This document shows positions 18,463 through 26,665 of a stretch of 64,000 nt of DNA, piece by piece (the first letter of the stretch is position 1; every line of letters begins with the position of its first letter). The DNA is from Peribacillus simplex (GTDB lineage Bacteria > Bacillota > Bacilli > Bacillales > DSM-1321): assembly GCF_001542915.1 (NCBI RefSeq), contig NZ_LNNH01000038.1, forward strand, positions 1-64,000. Direction: 5' to 3'. Both the position numbers and the translations under genes were made by a program. The notes below the pieces were generated by a model. The model had not been told where the DNA came from, did no database searches, and worked only from the letters and a program-made list of their open reading frames with translations.

Positions 18463-19266
18463 TCACCGTACGCTAAAGAACTTTTTCAATTTGGACATGA
18501 AGCCCTTCGGTTCGCCGCCGATTGGCGACAAAGGCACGGATTCACCAAGAATCCTGCGGGCTATGTTCCGATAGGCAAGCGAGACTCTATTGTCTGGATT
18601 ATAGGCAATTGGTTCCTTTTTATTCGCTGCCACAATGACCTGGTCATCGTCAGGAATGACACCAATCAAATCAATTTTTAGAAAATCGGTAACGCCATCG
18701 ATATCCATTTCTTCATCTTCATGAAGCAAATGGCCGCGTATCCGGTTGATGATCAATTGGGGCGGCTCAATTTGCTCTTCTTTTTCCAGCAGGCCAATGA
18801 TGCGGTCTGCATCCCTGACAGCGGGTCTCTCGGCAGTCGTCACGATGATCGCCTTGTCTGCCCCGGCGATGGCATTCCTGAAGCCCTGCTCTATGCCTGC
18901 TGGGCAGTCAATGAGGATATAATCATAGTCCGGCTTCATGTCGCTGATGAGTTTCTTCATCTGCTCTTCATTCACCGCTGATTTATCACTATTTTGCGGA
19001 GCCGGAAGCAAATAAAGCAAATCCTCGAAATGTTTATCTTTAATAAGCGCTTGATGTATCTTACAGCGCCCTTCGACCACATCGACCAAATCATAGATGA
19101 TCCGGTTTTCCAACCCCATGATCACATCCAAGTTCCGCAGACCGATATCCGTATCAATCAAGCAAACCTTTTTGCCTAGAAGAGCTAAAGATGTTCCCAA
19201 ATTGGCGGAGGTGGTCGTTTTCCCGACACCACCCTTACCGGATGTTATAACTATTGCCTCTCCCAC
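18463..19266 (-). CDS. minD: Septum site-determining ATPase MinD
   Basis: 267 aa. A deviant Walker A motif, SGKGGVGKTTTSAN (residues 9-22), and the C-terminal amphipathic membrane-targeting helix (FMSKLKKFFS) are both present. MinD recruits MinC to the membrane and blocks Z-ring assembly away from midcell; in Bacillus it is positioned through DivIVA and MinJ. It lies 2 bp downstream of minC, so the two are coupled. It is the last gene of the mreB-mreC-mreD-minC-minD cluster and has a terminator at 18354-18387. Confidence 0.97.
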   Translation of the reverse strand: MGEAIVITSGKGGVGKTTTSANLGTSLALLGKKVCLIDTDIGLRNLDVIMGLENRIIYDLVDVVEGRCKIHQALIKDKHFEDLLYLLPAPQNSDKSAVNEEQMKKLISDMKPDYDYILIDCPAGIEQGFRNAIAGADKAIIVTTAERPAVRDADRIIGLLEKEEQIEPPQLIINRIRGHLLHEDEEMDIDGVTDFLKIDLIGVIPDDDQVIVAANKKEPIAYNPDNRVSLAYRNIARRILGESVPLSPIGGEPKGFMSKLKKFFSVR

Positions 19267-19268
19267 GA

Positions 19269-19952
19269 TTAGAGACCCCCTTCTAATCTATTTAAATTAG
19301 GTCTATATTTCTTTAAAACTTGCAGTTTGTCGATAATGATATTTTCATCATCATCCATGAAGGCACATTCCAAATCATGCCCCCATTTCGTATATTCATC
19401 AGGAGATAAATTGACTTGTCCGGCAATGCGGAGCTGGGCAGGCTTCATGACCGAGGCCGCTATTATGGCCTCATTATTCCCCTTGTAACCGGCATGGGCT
19501 ATTCCCCTTAGCTGCCCCATTACATATATGCTGCCACCGGCACGTACCGTTCCATCAGGATTGACATCCCCGATCAGGAGTAAATCCCCGGGAACTTCAA
19601 AAACCTGTCCAGATCTTATCACCTTGGTCACGGTCGTCACTTGGTTTTCGTCTTTCCAGCGGTTCGCTTCATCCTTTGTCAGGACATTCGAAATCATCTC
19701 ATCTACGAAAAGCTTCTTTTTTTTGTGGATGACCTCTTTAATCATTTCTTCTTGTTTTTCATCAAGATAGCGGTTCCCTGTATGTACTTTAACGGAAATG
19801 GACGGGTCATTTTCTTGAAACTGATAGTTTGCCGAAAGCTTCACTTCTAACTCTTTCAATAATTCGGAAAATGAGCAAGAATCATCGAGATGAAGCATAA
19901 ACCCGTCTTTTGTTCCCTTAATCATGACATTTTGCTGAATTCTTTTATTCAT
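19269..19952 (-). CDS. minC: Septum formation inhibitor MinC
   Basis: 227 aa. The N-terminal domain (residues 1-100) inhibits FtsZ. The C-terminal beta-helix (about 120-205) shows the diagnostic LLLIGDVNPDGTVRAGGSIYVMGQLRGIAHAG pattern that binds MinD and the FtsZ tail. GAGGTGAAA precedes the ATG. The gene is 115 bp after mreD. Confidence 0.96.
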   Translation of the reverse strand: MNKRIQQNVMIKGTKDGFMLHLDDSCSFSELLKELEVKLSANYQFQENDPSISVKVHTGNRYLDEKQEEMIKEVIHKKKKLFVDEMISNVLTKDEANRWKDENQVTTVTKVIRSGQVFEVPGDLLLIGDVNPDGTVRAGGSIYVMGQLRGIAHAGYKGNNEAIIAASVMKPAQLRIAGQVNLSPDEYTKWGHDLECAFMDDDENIIIDKLQVLKKYRPNLNRLEGGL

Positions 19953-20067
19953 GACGTTTGTTTCACCTCAATGAAATATAATTCGACATAGGAAAACAAT
20001 TTTCCTTTTTCTACGTCCTCGGAAAAGAGAAAATACAATTCCGACCTGCTCTTCGGACATTGAAACG

Positions 20068-20586
20068 TTATTCCGCGTCTCCTTGCAAATCAAGCTTTTC
20101 GAATATTCTCTTTAAAGGATAGCAGCTGACGATAATGAATACGAGATTCAATAACAAGGTCGGCAGCAATCTCCTCTCCGCGAATTCACCGAATGGCATA
20201 TCGGCGAACGAAAGGATGGTATTCATCTGAAAGATGACCAGCTCCAAAACGGCCGTGAATAAAAAAGCCGTCAGACAGGCAATCAATATATTATTTTGCA
20301 GGATTTTCATGCATTTTGAAATCAAGTAGGCAAGAAAAGGAAGCAGGAACATATAGATTCCCAGGATTTCCGTATACACGACATCATAGGTCAATCCAAG
20401 GATGGCTCCATAAAGCATGCCCATTTTCCTGGAACCGTACATGGTCAGGAAAAAGATGAAAATCATCATGAAATGGGGAACGAGGATTTTATCGTCCCCG
20501 AACGTATCTCCAGCAAACAGCTGCGCGAAGATGCTTTCAAAAACGAAAAAAATCAGGGCTATAAAAGAAAGGATGAATTGTTTCAC
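20068..20586 (-). CDS. mreD: Rod shape-determining protein MreD
   Basis: 172 aa, almost wholly hydrophobic with five or six membrane segments and no catalytic motif. It contains the family-typical YGSRKMGMLYGAILGLTYDVVY stretch. It partners MreC and RodA in the elongasome. The start overlaps the mreC stop by 4 bp (ATGA). Confidence 0.93.
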   Translation of the reverse strand: MKQFILSFIALIFFVFESIFAQLFAGDTFGDDKILVPHFMMIFIFFLTMYGSRKMGMLYGAILGLTYDVVYTEILGIYMFLLPFLAYLISKCMKILQNNILIACLTAFLFTAVLELVIFQMNTILSFADMPFGEFAERRLLPTLLLNLVFIIVSCYPLKRIFEKLDLQGDAE

Positions 20587-21455
20587 TCCACTTCATCCTC
20601 CCCATCACTTTCATCCGCTACCCCGCCAACTTCACGCTGAACGACCATAACATTATTTATATCGTATAAATCCGTGGCAGGTTCAATATATGCAGTCTGG
20701 TTCAATCCATATTGATCCACTTTGACATCAACCACTTTTCCGATCAAAAGGCCTTTTGGGAAGATCCCGCCATAACCGGAAGTGATGACCGTCGAATCCT
20801 TCTTGATTTTTTTATCATATGGAATCCGTTTCATTAACAAAAGGTTCCTTTTATCATCGAATCCTTCAATCAAACCGTATGCCTTATCATCACCTTGAAC
20901 GATGGCCGAAACACGGTTGGCTTTATCGATCGAACTTAAGAGCTGAACCGAAGCCGTGAAATCAGTCGCGGATTTGACCTTGCCTACGAGCACATTGGAC
21001 TTGATGACGGCCATATTTTTTTCTACCCCATTACGCTTTCCTTTATTGATCGTCAGCATCTCATTCCAACGGTCAGGATTACGGCCGATGACCGTCGATT
21101 GAATCGATGAATACTTCCGCAGGTCATCTTCTTTTTTGAGGTTATCGCGAAATTCATCATTTTCTTCTTTTAAATCCTGTACCTGGGTTTTCAATAATAC
21201 ATATTCATCCAGGCGGGCCTTCAATTTTTTGTTTTCATCGTATGTATGTTGAAGGTCCTTTAAGCCCCCTACAAATCCTGTTATACCCGATACTGGCTTA
21301 TTAAACACATTCCCAACCCAGCCTGTCGTATCTTTCAGGAATTGCTCCGGCCATGTCAACTCTTCTCTTTCCTTTAAGGAAAAACCGATCAATGCCACGA
21401 GAACGATGATACTAACGAGCAAGAGAAGGAGCTTTTTATTAAAAAACTGTGGCAT
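20583..21455 (-). CDS. mreC: Rod shape-determining protein MreC
   Basis: 290 aa from ATG 21455 (MPQFFNKK), which has AGAGGTG 8 nt upstream. It has one N-terminal membrane segment (KLLLLLVSIIVLVALIGF), a coiled coil (about 65-115, LKARLDEYVLLKTQVQDLKEEN), and two six-stranded beta-barrel domains with VIGRNPDRWNEMLTINKGKRNGV, the MreC signature. It links MreB filaments to penicillin-binding proteins. The acidic C-terminus (DESDGEDEVE) is short. Confidence 0.95.
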   Translation of the reverse strand: MPQFFNKKLLLLLVSIIVLVALIGFSLKEREELTWPEQFLKDTTGWVGNVFNKPVSGITGFVGGLKDLQHTYDENKKLKARLDEYVLLKTQVQDLKEENDEFRDNLKKEDDLRKYSSIQSTVIGRNPDRWNEMLTINKGKRNGVEKNMAVIKSNVLVGKVKSATDFTASVQLLSSIDKANRVSAIVQGDDKAYGLIEGFDDKRNLLLMKRIPYDKKIKKDSTVITSGYGGIFPKGLLIGKVVDVKVDQYGLNQTAYIEPATDLYDINNVMVVQREVGGVADESDGEDEVE

Positions 21456-21563
21456 GGTAATTGCACCTCTATATCTTAATATCATATCTTACTATCTTTA
21501 TACTTCACTCTTATAAATCTTGCATGTGCTGCCTGTACTGGTCATACCCAGCTTGAACATAAG

Positions 21564-21602
21564 AAAAACCGGCTCAAAATTGCAACCTTTTGTTGAGCCG
21601 GC
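21564..21602 (-). terminator. Hairpin with T-run between mreB and mreC
   Basis: On the minus strand GCCGGCTCAA / TTGAGCCGG followed by TTTTT, 20 bp after the mreB stop. It lies within the mreB-mreC-mreD gene string, so it could act as a partial terminator that sets the MreB to MreCD ratio. Confidence 0.7.
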
Positions 21603-21622
21603 TCCTATTTGAGAAGTTATGC

Positions 21623-22642
21623 TTATCGGGAATCTCTTGATTTAGTTTTGAATAAGTGAATGTGGTCCAACGCTTTCCCCGTGCCGATCGCCACACAATC
21701 CAGCGGATTTTCGGCGATGATCACCGGCATTTGCGTCTCTTCACTGATCACTTTATCCAAATTGCGCAGTAAAGCTCCTCCGCCGGTCAGGACGATGCCT
21801 CTGTCCATGATATCTGCGGCCAATTCAGGCGGTGTTTTTTCCAGGGTGTTTTTCACGGAATCCACAATAGCAGAAACTGTATCGCTTAATGCTTTGGATA
21901 TTTCATCAGCTGTGATTTCGATCGTCTTTGGTAAACCAGTCAATAAGTCACGGCCGCGAATCTCCATGTTTTCGACGCCTTCCGTGTCACCGGCAGAACC
22001 AATTTCCATTTTAATCGCTTCTGCAGTGCGCTCACCGATCATCAAATTGTAGTTTTTGCGTATGTAAACGATAATGGCATCATCCATTTCGTCACCAGCA
22101 ATGCGGATGGATTGGCTTGTTACGATACCCCCAAGGGAAATGATGGCCACTTCCGTCGTTCCTCCGCCGATATCAACGACCATGCTGCCTGTAGGCTCCC
22201 AAACAGGAAGGTCTGCACCAATCGCTGCTGCAAACGGTTCTTCGATCGGGTATGCATCACGTGCCCCCGCTTGTCTGGCTGCATCAATGACTGCACGCTG
22301 CTCAACAGCTGTAATTCCAGAAGGAACGCAAATCATGACATATGGCTTGTTGCCGAATACACCTTTTTTTTGGGCTTCTTTCATATAGTACTTCATCATG
22401 GTAGCCGTCGTTTCATAATCGGCAATTACGCCGTCTTTCATCGGACGGAGGGCAACCACGTTTCCAGGTGTACGGCCGATCATGTTTTTCGCATCGTTTC
22501 CGACTGCAACGATTTGCTTTGTATCGGTTTGCACCGCTACAACGGATGGTTCGCGAACCGCGATCCCTTTTCCTTTAACATATACGAGCGTGTTAGCCGT
22601 TCCTAAATCAATCCCTATATCTCTAGCGCCTATTCCAAACAT
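21623..22642 (-). CDS. mreB: Rod shape-determining actin homologue MreB
   Basis: 339 aa from ATG 22642 ([19 protein letters not shown]), preceded by AAAGGGAG; the open frame upstream of it is non-coding. Actin-fold ATP-binding elements are visible: phosphate 1 [11 protein letters not shown], phosphate 2 [13 protein letters not shown], and the adenosine motif [11 protein letters not shown]. MreB organises sidewall peptidoglycan synthesis. The gene lies downstream of radC as in B. subtilis. Confidence 0.97.
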   Translation of the reverse strand: MFGIGARDIGIDLGTANTLVYVKGKGIAVREPSVVAVQTDTKQIVAVGNDAKNMIGRTPGNVVALRPMKDGVIADYETTATMMKYYMKEAQKKGVFGNKPYVMICVPSGITAVEQRAVIDAARQAGARDAYPIEEPFAAAIGADLPVWEPTGSMVVDIGGGTTEVAIISLGGIVTSQSIRIAGDEMDDAIIVYIRKNYNLMIGERTAEAIKMEIGSAGDTEGVENMEIRGRDLLTGLPKTIEITADEISKALSDTVSAIVDSVKNTLEKTPPELAADIMDRGIVLTGGGALLRNLDKVISEETQMPVIIAENPLDCVAIGTGKALDHIHLFKTKSRDSR

Positions 22643-22790
22643 TGGTATCTCCCTTTCGTAAACAAAAATGCCTTTTTTTATAAGTTCAACATGTAATTTG
22701 TCGTTTTTTGACAATAAGAGTTTTGAAAAAGTTTCCTCTTTTAAAAATCATAAACAATATTATATCGTATCGTCAAAAATTTTGATAGTG

Positions 22791-23477
22791 TCATAAATAA
22801 CCTTTTTCCTTCAAACTAACATATTTATGCTCCCCGATAATGATGTGGTCCAATACTTCAATCCCGATAATTCTACCACATTCGGCTAATCTTTTCGTCA
22901 CTTCAATATCTTCTCTGCTAGGAGTGGGGTCTCCGGAGGGGTGGTTATGAAGACAGATGATAGAGGCGGCAGACCTTCTGAAAGCTTCTTTAAAAACCTC
23001 GCGCGGGTGCACGATCGAGGCATTGAGGCTGCCGATGAAGATTGTTGTTTTTTGGAGCACTTGATTTTTCGTATTCAAATAAAGGCAGACGAAATGTTCC
23101 TGGGTCAAAAACCGCATTTCCTCCATGCAGTAATTGGCCCCATCTTCAGGTGAACGAATCACATAGCGGTCTTGATCATTCAATTGGTTCATTCTCCTGC
23201 CAAGTTCGACTGATGCAAGAATATGGATCGCCTTCGCTTCGCCTATTCCTTTGATCCCGGTCAATTCTTCCACGGAGGCTTCTTTTAACAGACGCAGGCC
23301 TTTGACCGAATTGATGAGCCTGCCTGCTAGCTGGAGTACGGATTCTTCCCGTGTACCCGTCCTCAATAGCAGCGCGAGCAACTCCTGGTTGGAGAGGCTT
23401 TGCGGTCCGTCTTGCAGAAACCGTTCGCGCGGTCTCTCTTCTTTCGGGTAATCCTTTATTAACATTTTTTCACTCAA
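22791..23477 (-). CDS. radC: RadC (JAB1/MPN domain) family protein
   Basis: 228 aa from TTG 23477, which has AGGAAGG about 5 nt upstream; an ATG four codons later is the alternative. An N-terminal helix-hairpin-helix-like region (LTGIKGIGEAKAIHILA) is followed by a C-terminal JAB1/MPN metalloprotease-like domain with the zinc motif LHNHPSGDPTPSREDIE and ...LDHIIIG. The historic link to DNA repair was withdrawn for E. coli; the biochemical function remains open. It lies between maf and mreB as in B. subtilis. Confidence 0.94.
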   Translation of the reverse strand: MSEKMLIKDYPKEERPRERFLQDGPQSLSNQELLALLLRTGTREESVLQLAGRLINSVKGLRLLKEASVEELTGIKGIGEAKAIHILASVELGRRMNQLNDQDRYVIRSPEDGANYCMEEMRFLTQEHFVCLYLNTKNQVLQKTTIFIGSLNASIVHPREVFKEAFRRSAASIICLHNHPSGDPTPSREDIEVTKRLAECGRIIGIEVLDHIIIGEHKYVSLKEKGYL

Positions 23478-23519
23478 AACATCCTTCCTCCCATCGAAAG
23501 GGAGATGCCAGAGCGGAAA

Positions 23520-24092
23520 TCATTCACCTATGTCCGCCTGCAACGCCTTGAGCTCACGGGCCAATCTTGAAACCGGAAGCCCGACGACAGAGAAGTAGTC
23601 CCCTTTGATTTGTTTGACAAGCAGGGATCCGTATCCTTGTATCCCATAACCGCCAGCTTTATCAAAAGGTTCCCCGCTATCCAGATAACGTTCGATTTCA
23701 GCTCCTGGCAGCTCCCAAAATGTCACTTCCGTTTTTTCTGCGAACACTTTGCCATGCTTGCCGAATAAGATGGCAACACCCGTATATACCTCATGTGTCC
23801 GGCCTGATAGCATCTCCAGCATTCTTTTTCCATCCGCGCGGCTTGTTGGCTTGCCTAATATCTTTCCATCAAGGACGACAACCGTGTCCGAGCCGATTAC
23901 CCAGCGTTCCTGAAATCTTGCTGCGATGGCTTTCGCCTTACGCGAGGCAAGCTCTTTCACAGCAGCATCCGGGCACATGGTATCATCAATCGTTTCATCG
24001 ACATTGGAATTCATGCTTTCAAAGGGGATTTGTAGAAACTGCAGAAGTTCTTTACGACGTGGTGATGAAGAAGCTAAAATCAATGGCTGCAT
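23520..24092 (-). CDS. maf: Maf family nucleotide pyrophosphatase
   Basis: 190 aa. Family signatures are LASSSPRRKELLQFL (residues 6-20), the catalytic-base region VIGSDTVVVLDG, GKPTSRADGKRML and the DKAGGYGIQGYG motif. Maf proteins hydrolyse dTTP, UTP and modified pyrimidine nucleotides (house-cleaning), and overexpression inhibits septation in Bacillus. The gene follows the spoIIB-like gene after a terminator, so it probably has its own promoter with radC downstream. Confidence 0.95.
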   Translation of the reverse strand: MQPLILASSSPRRKELLQFLQIPFESMNSNVDETIDDTMCPDAAVKELASRKAKAIAARFQERWVIGSDTVVVLDGKILGKPTSRADGKRMLEMLSGRTHEVYTGVAILFGKHGKVFAEKTEVTFWELPGAEIERYLDSGEPFDKAGGYGIQGYGSLLVKQIKGDYFSVVGLPVSRLARELKALQADIGE

Positions 24093-24212
24093 AATTAAAA
24101 GGTCACCTTTCTTTACATAGGGAGATACATATCTATCCTATCAAATTATCTTCCAATCCACAATTATTGTTTACTACGAATCGACAAATCCAGTTAAGTA
24201 TTTCCCGGAAAA

Positions 24213-24240
24213 TAAAAAAGCTGTCACCTGACAGCTTTTG
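24213..24240 (-). terminator. Terminator of the spoIIB-like gene
   Basis: On the minus strand AAAAGCTGTCA / TGACAGCTTTTTT hairpin with T-run. A second hairpin beside it (24244-24272, GGGAGC-CGTCC type stem) has its T6 on the plus strand. Confidence 0.7.
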
Positions 24241-24279
24241 GCAGGGAGCTCGTCCAGTTGGACGGCTCCCTTTTTTCAC

Positions 24280-25251
24280 TTAACTTGATGTATTTTGGTA
24301 ATTCAACAAGAAATCCAGAAGGCTTCCTTGTGCCTGCAGCAGCTTGTCTTCCTTTTTCGAACGCTCGAACTCGGTAATCGACTGTGCCGCAGCAGATAGG
24401 TCAGCATTCATTTTCGCTAACTCTCCCGATACTTTCGCCGCCTTCAATTCATTCAAGTTTTTCTTCAGCACTTCCCTGTTAACTGTCGCTTCTTTACCAC
24501 GAAGCTTGGCAGCGGATATTTCCGCTAGTGACGCATATACCGTCTTCATCTTGATGAGGTTTTTTTCATCTTCCCCGCTTTTTCCAGCCGCTTCCAGATT
24601 GATTTCCTTCCAATAAACGTCGACATCATAGGACTTTAAGAATAAGGCCAGCTCCTTGCTTGAAGCTAAACTCTCTGCCGAACCCAGGAATAAATAATAG
24701 CTGTCTTCCAGTTTGAAAATTTCAGCGGGAACCTGTTTCCCCAAAATTTTCTTTTGTACCTGCCTGGCTGCATCCTCACTGCTGAACACTCCGCCCTGCA
24801 CAAGGAATGTCTTCAGCTGCGTCCCCTTTTCCTTCACTGCCGCTTTTTTATCCTCCACTGGTGCCTTCGTTGAAATCGGGGTTTCTACTGATGGAACCGC
24901 AGCTTTTTCCCTGGTGATCGTTTTAACCGCAATCAAGCCAAGTATCGAACCAAAAAACACCGCACAAATGACAGCAATCAAAAATGTCTTAAGCGGCCTA
25001 CTTTCCGGGCCTTTCCGCGAGCTGGCACCAAAGCCGATAAGCTTCGGCATTTTTTTCTTTGGGGGTGTGGGGACCAATACCATCTTGTTCTCGCTTGTTT
25101 CATCAGGAAGGATCCATTCGAAACTCTCATCTTGTTGTTCCTGCTCTTCGCTCGCTGCCTCTTCGCTTTCAATTCTGCCTTTATCGGTAAATATTTTTTC
25201 TTCCCCATTTATTTTTATCTTGACGCCTTTGCTTTTTCCTGACTTGCCCAC
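24280..25251 (-). CDS. spoIIB: SpoIIB-like sporulation protein with SPOR domain
   Basis: 323 aa from GTG 25251, which lies 7 nt after GGAGAGGAGG; an ATG at 25257 is only 1 nt from that site. Order: a short basic N-terminus, a KIKINGEEKIF segment like B. subtilis SpoIIB, an acidic Glu/Gln stretch, one membrane segment (about residues 95-115, FLIAVICAVFFGSILGLIAV), a linker, a SPOR peptidoglycan-binding domain (LKTFLVQGGVFSSEDAARQ...YYLFLGSAES), and a helical C-terminus. In B. subtilis SpoIIB, at the same maf-comC position, helps localise SpoIIDMP to the septum during engulfment. Sequence identity is low, so the name rests on domain order and location. Confidence 0.8.
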   Translation of the reverse strand: MGKSGKSKGVKIKINGEEKIFTDKGRIESEEAASEEQEQQDESFEWILPDETSENKMVLVPTPPKKKMPKLIGFGASSRKGPESRPLKTFLIAVICAVFFGSILGLIAVKTITREKAAVPSVETPISTKAPVEDKKAAVKEKGTQLKTFLVQGGVFSSEDAARQVQKKILGKQVPAEIFKLEDSYYLFLGSAESLASSKELALFLKSYDVDVYWKEINLEAAGKSGEDEKNLIKMKTVYASLAEISAAKLRGKEATVNREVLKKNLNELKAAKVSGELAKMNADLSAAAQSITEFERSKKEDKLLQAQGSLLDFLLNYQNTSS

Positions 25252-25298
25252 TTTCATTCCTCCTCTCCTGATCATTTTTTCCATCCTATCATAGTGCC

Positions 25299-25330
25299 AA
25301 AAAAAAATAACAAGACTTTTGTCGTCTTGT
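25299..25330 (-). terminator. Terminator between comC and the spoIIB-like gene
   Basis: On the minus strand ACAAGAC / GTCTTGT stem followed by an A and T9. It lies 215 bp after the comC stop and immediately before the spoIIB-like gene. Confidence 0.65.
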
Positions 25331-25546
25331 CATTAATAGGTTTCGTCAAATTTCCCTTTTACAGACCACTAGGTTACAAGGGTCTTCTTAATCACTGGTA
25401 CTTCTGGTTCATTGCCGCATCAATATCCATGCCTCACAAATTCCGTGCCATCCATTCCCTTGAATGCAAATGGGGGAAATTCACTAGTTGTGCTGACCCA
25501 GGGGCATTTTGACAAATTCCCCCTTATCCAGAGTGGTCCTTTACAC

Positions 25547-26299
25547 TCATCTTAGGAAGCTTGCATACAAACTCACCATATAATCGCCCCAATAATAAGC
25601 CGTCAATGTCCCAAAAACGATGTACGGACCGAAAGGAATGACAGTTTTCTTGTCTAGTACGCCGCTGGACATCCCGATGATGCCAAAGAGCGCCCCATAA
25701 AAACTAGCAAAAAGAAGGGACAGGAGGACCAGCTTCGTTCCCAATGCAAATCCGATCACTGCAAACAATTTGATATCACCACCGCCCATCCCCCCCTTGC
25801 TCACCACGGCGATCAGGAGCAGAAGACTGAAGCCGATCGCCGCCCCGGCTATCGAATCCCACCACGGGGACAAAGGGAACGACACTCTCAGGATGATAAA
25901 AATCACCATAAAGAAAAGCAGTATTTTATCAGGTATGAGCATATAGGTCACATCGGAGACAAAAATGATCATGAATAACGAAATCAATGTCCAGCCAATA
26001 AGAAGCTCGCCCGACCAGCCGAGGAATATCGGAGCTGAGGCAAATAAAATGCCTGTCAGCATTTCCACGACCGGATATAAGGGGGAAATCCTCGCTTTAC
26101 AGCCACGGCATTTTCCGCCCTGCAGCATATAGGAAATGACCGGTATCAACTCAAGGGGTTTCAAGGTACGCCCACAGGATGGGCAAGCCGAGCGACGGTT
26201 TACAAATGCGTGACTTACTGGAACATTTAAACCGACGACATTAAAAAAGGAGCCTAAAATCAAGCCTAGTATGAGGAGATAAATATGGATAGCGATCAT
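25547..26299 (-). CDS. comC: Prepilin peptidase / N-methyltransferase ComC
   Basis: 250 aa. It processes the ComG pseudopilins required for DNA uptake. Eight hydrophobic segments are visible. The cytoplasmic N-terminal loop carries the paired zinc cysteines CPSCGRTL and CRGCKARI. The two catalytic aspartates lie in FVSDVTYMLIPD and GGMGGGDIKLFA (the GxGD-type motif). Its ATG overlaps by 4 bp the stop of a previously unnoticed small ORF (26296-26430), which suggests translational coupling. Confidence 0.95.
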   Translation of the reverse strand: MIAIHIYLLILGLILGSFFNVVGLNVPVSHAFVNRRSACPSCGRTLKPLELIPVISYMLQGGKCRGCKARISPLYPVVEMLTGILFASAPIFLGWSGELLIGWTLISLFMIIFVSDVTYMLIPDKILLFFMVIFIILRVSFPLSPWWDSIAGAAIGFSLLLLIAVVSKGGMGGGDIKLFAVIGFALGTKLVLLSLLFASFYGALFGIIGMSSGVLDKKTVIPFGPYIVFGTLTAYYWGDYMVSLYASFLR

Positions 26300-26430
26300 T
26301 TATGTAAGATGCACAGGGGAACCGTCCAGATTGGTCGTTTCCCCGCCTGCATAAAATCCTTCATCAGCATGTCCCAAGCCCTTGCCAGGACATCTCTTTT
26401 ACGATAATCATTACGGTTCCTCATCGTCAT
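26296..26430 (-). CDS. Small ORF, 44 aa, translationally coupled to comC
   Basis: On the minus strand an ATG at 26430 follows GGGGGG within 5 nt. It encodes a 44-residue basic protein (begins MTMRNRNDYRKRDVLARAW, then DMLMKDFMQAGKRP, ends CILHK). Its TGA at 26298-26296 overlaps the comC ATG as ATGA, and its own ATG overlaps the stop of another mini-ORF in the same way. There is no membrane segment; a helical, positively charged first half is likely. I do not recognise it. Spacing, ribosome binding site and overlap support translation, but coding bias cannot be judged at this length. Confidence 0.5.
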   Translation of the reverse strand: MTMRNRNDYRKRDVLARAWDMLMKDFMQAGKRPIWTVPLCILHK

Positions 26431-26513
26431 TCATCCCCCCGTATTTCATCTTCAGGCCGGCCCTTCCAAAACATCTCCCATTCCCGCTTGATTTGATACG
26501 ATTCATTTAGCAT
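26427..26513 (-). CDS. Mini-ORF, 28 aa (or 35 aa), upstream of the 44-aa ORF
   Basis: A frame starting at ATG 26513 (or in-frame ATG 26534, giving 35 aa) encodes a Trp- and Glu-rich peptide (MLNESYQIKREWEMFWKGRP, ending DEIRGDE). It ends in a TGA that overlaps the next ATG by 4 bp. There is no good ribosome binding site for either start. It may be a short leader peptide between folC and comC, or chance. Confidence 0.3.
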   Translation of the reverse strand: MLNESYQIKREWEMFWKGRPEDEIRGDE

Positions 26514-26665
26514 CCAGGAACAATATATAAGCATATTTTAACAAATATACGTGGAGTTGGCTGACAAAAAACTTCACGGAAGCAGTGGATATCCCGTTTT
26601 ATTTTCCATTGCTCCCCCTATCTCCTTCACGCCAACACTGTCTGATCCCTCCCGATTCGAATTGG

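Noticed and set aside
25294..25512. Plus-strand 72-codon frame between the spoIIB-like gene and comC
   Set aside because: Begins inside the comC terminator A-run, has no ribosome binding site and no recognisable composition.
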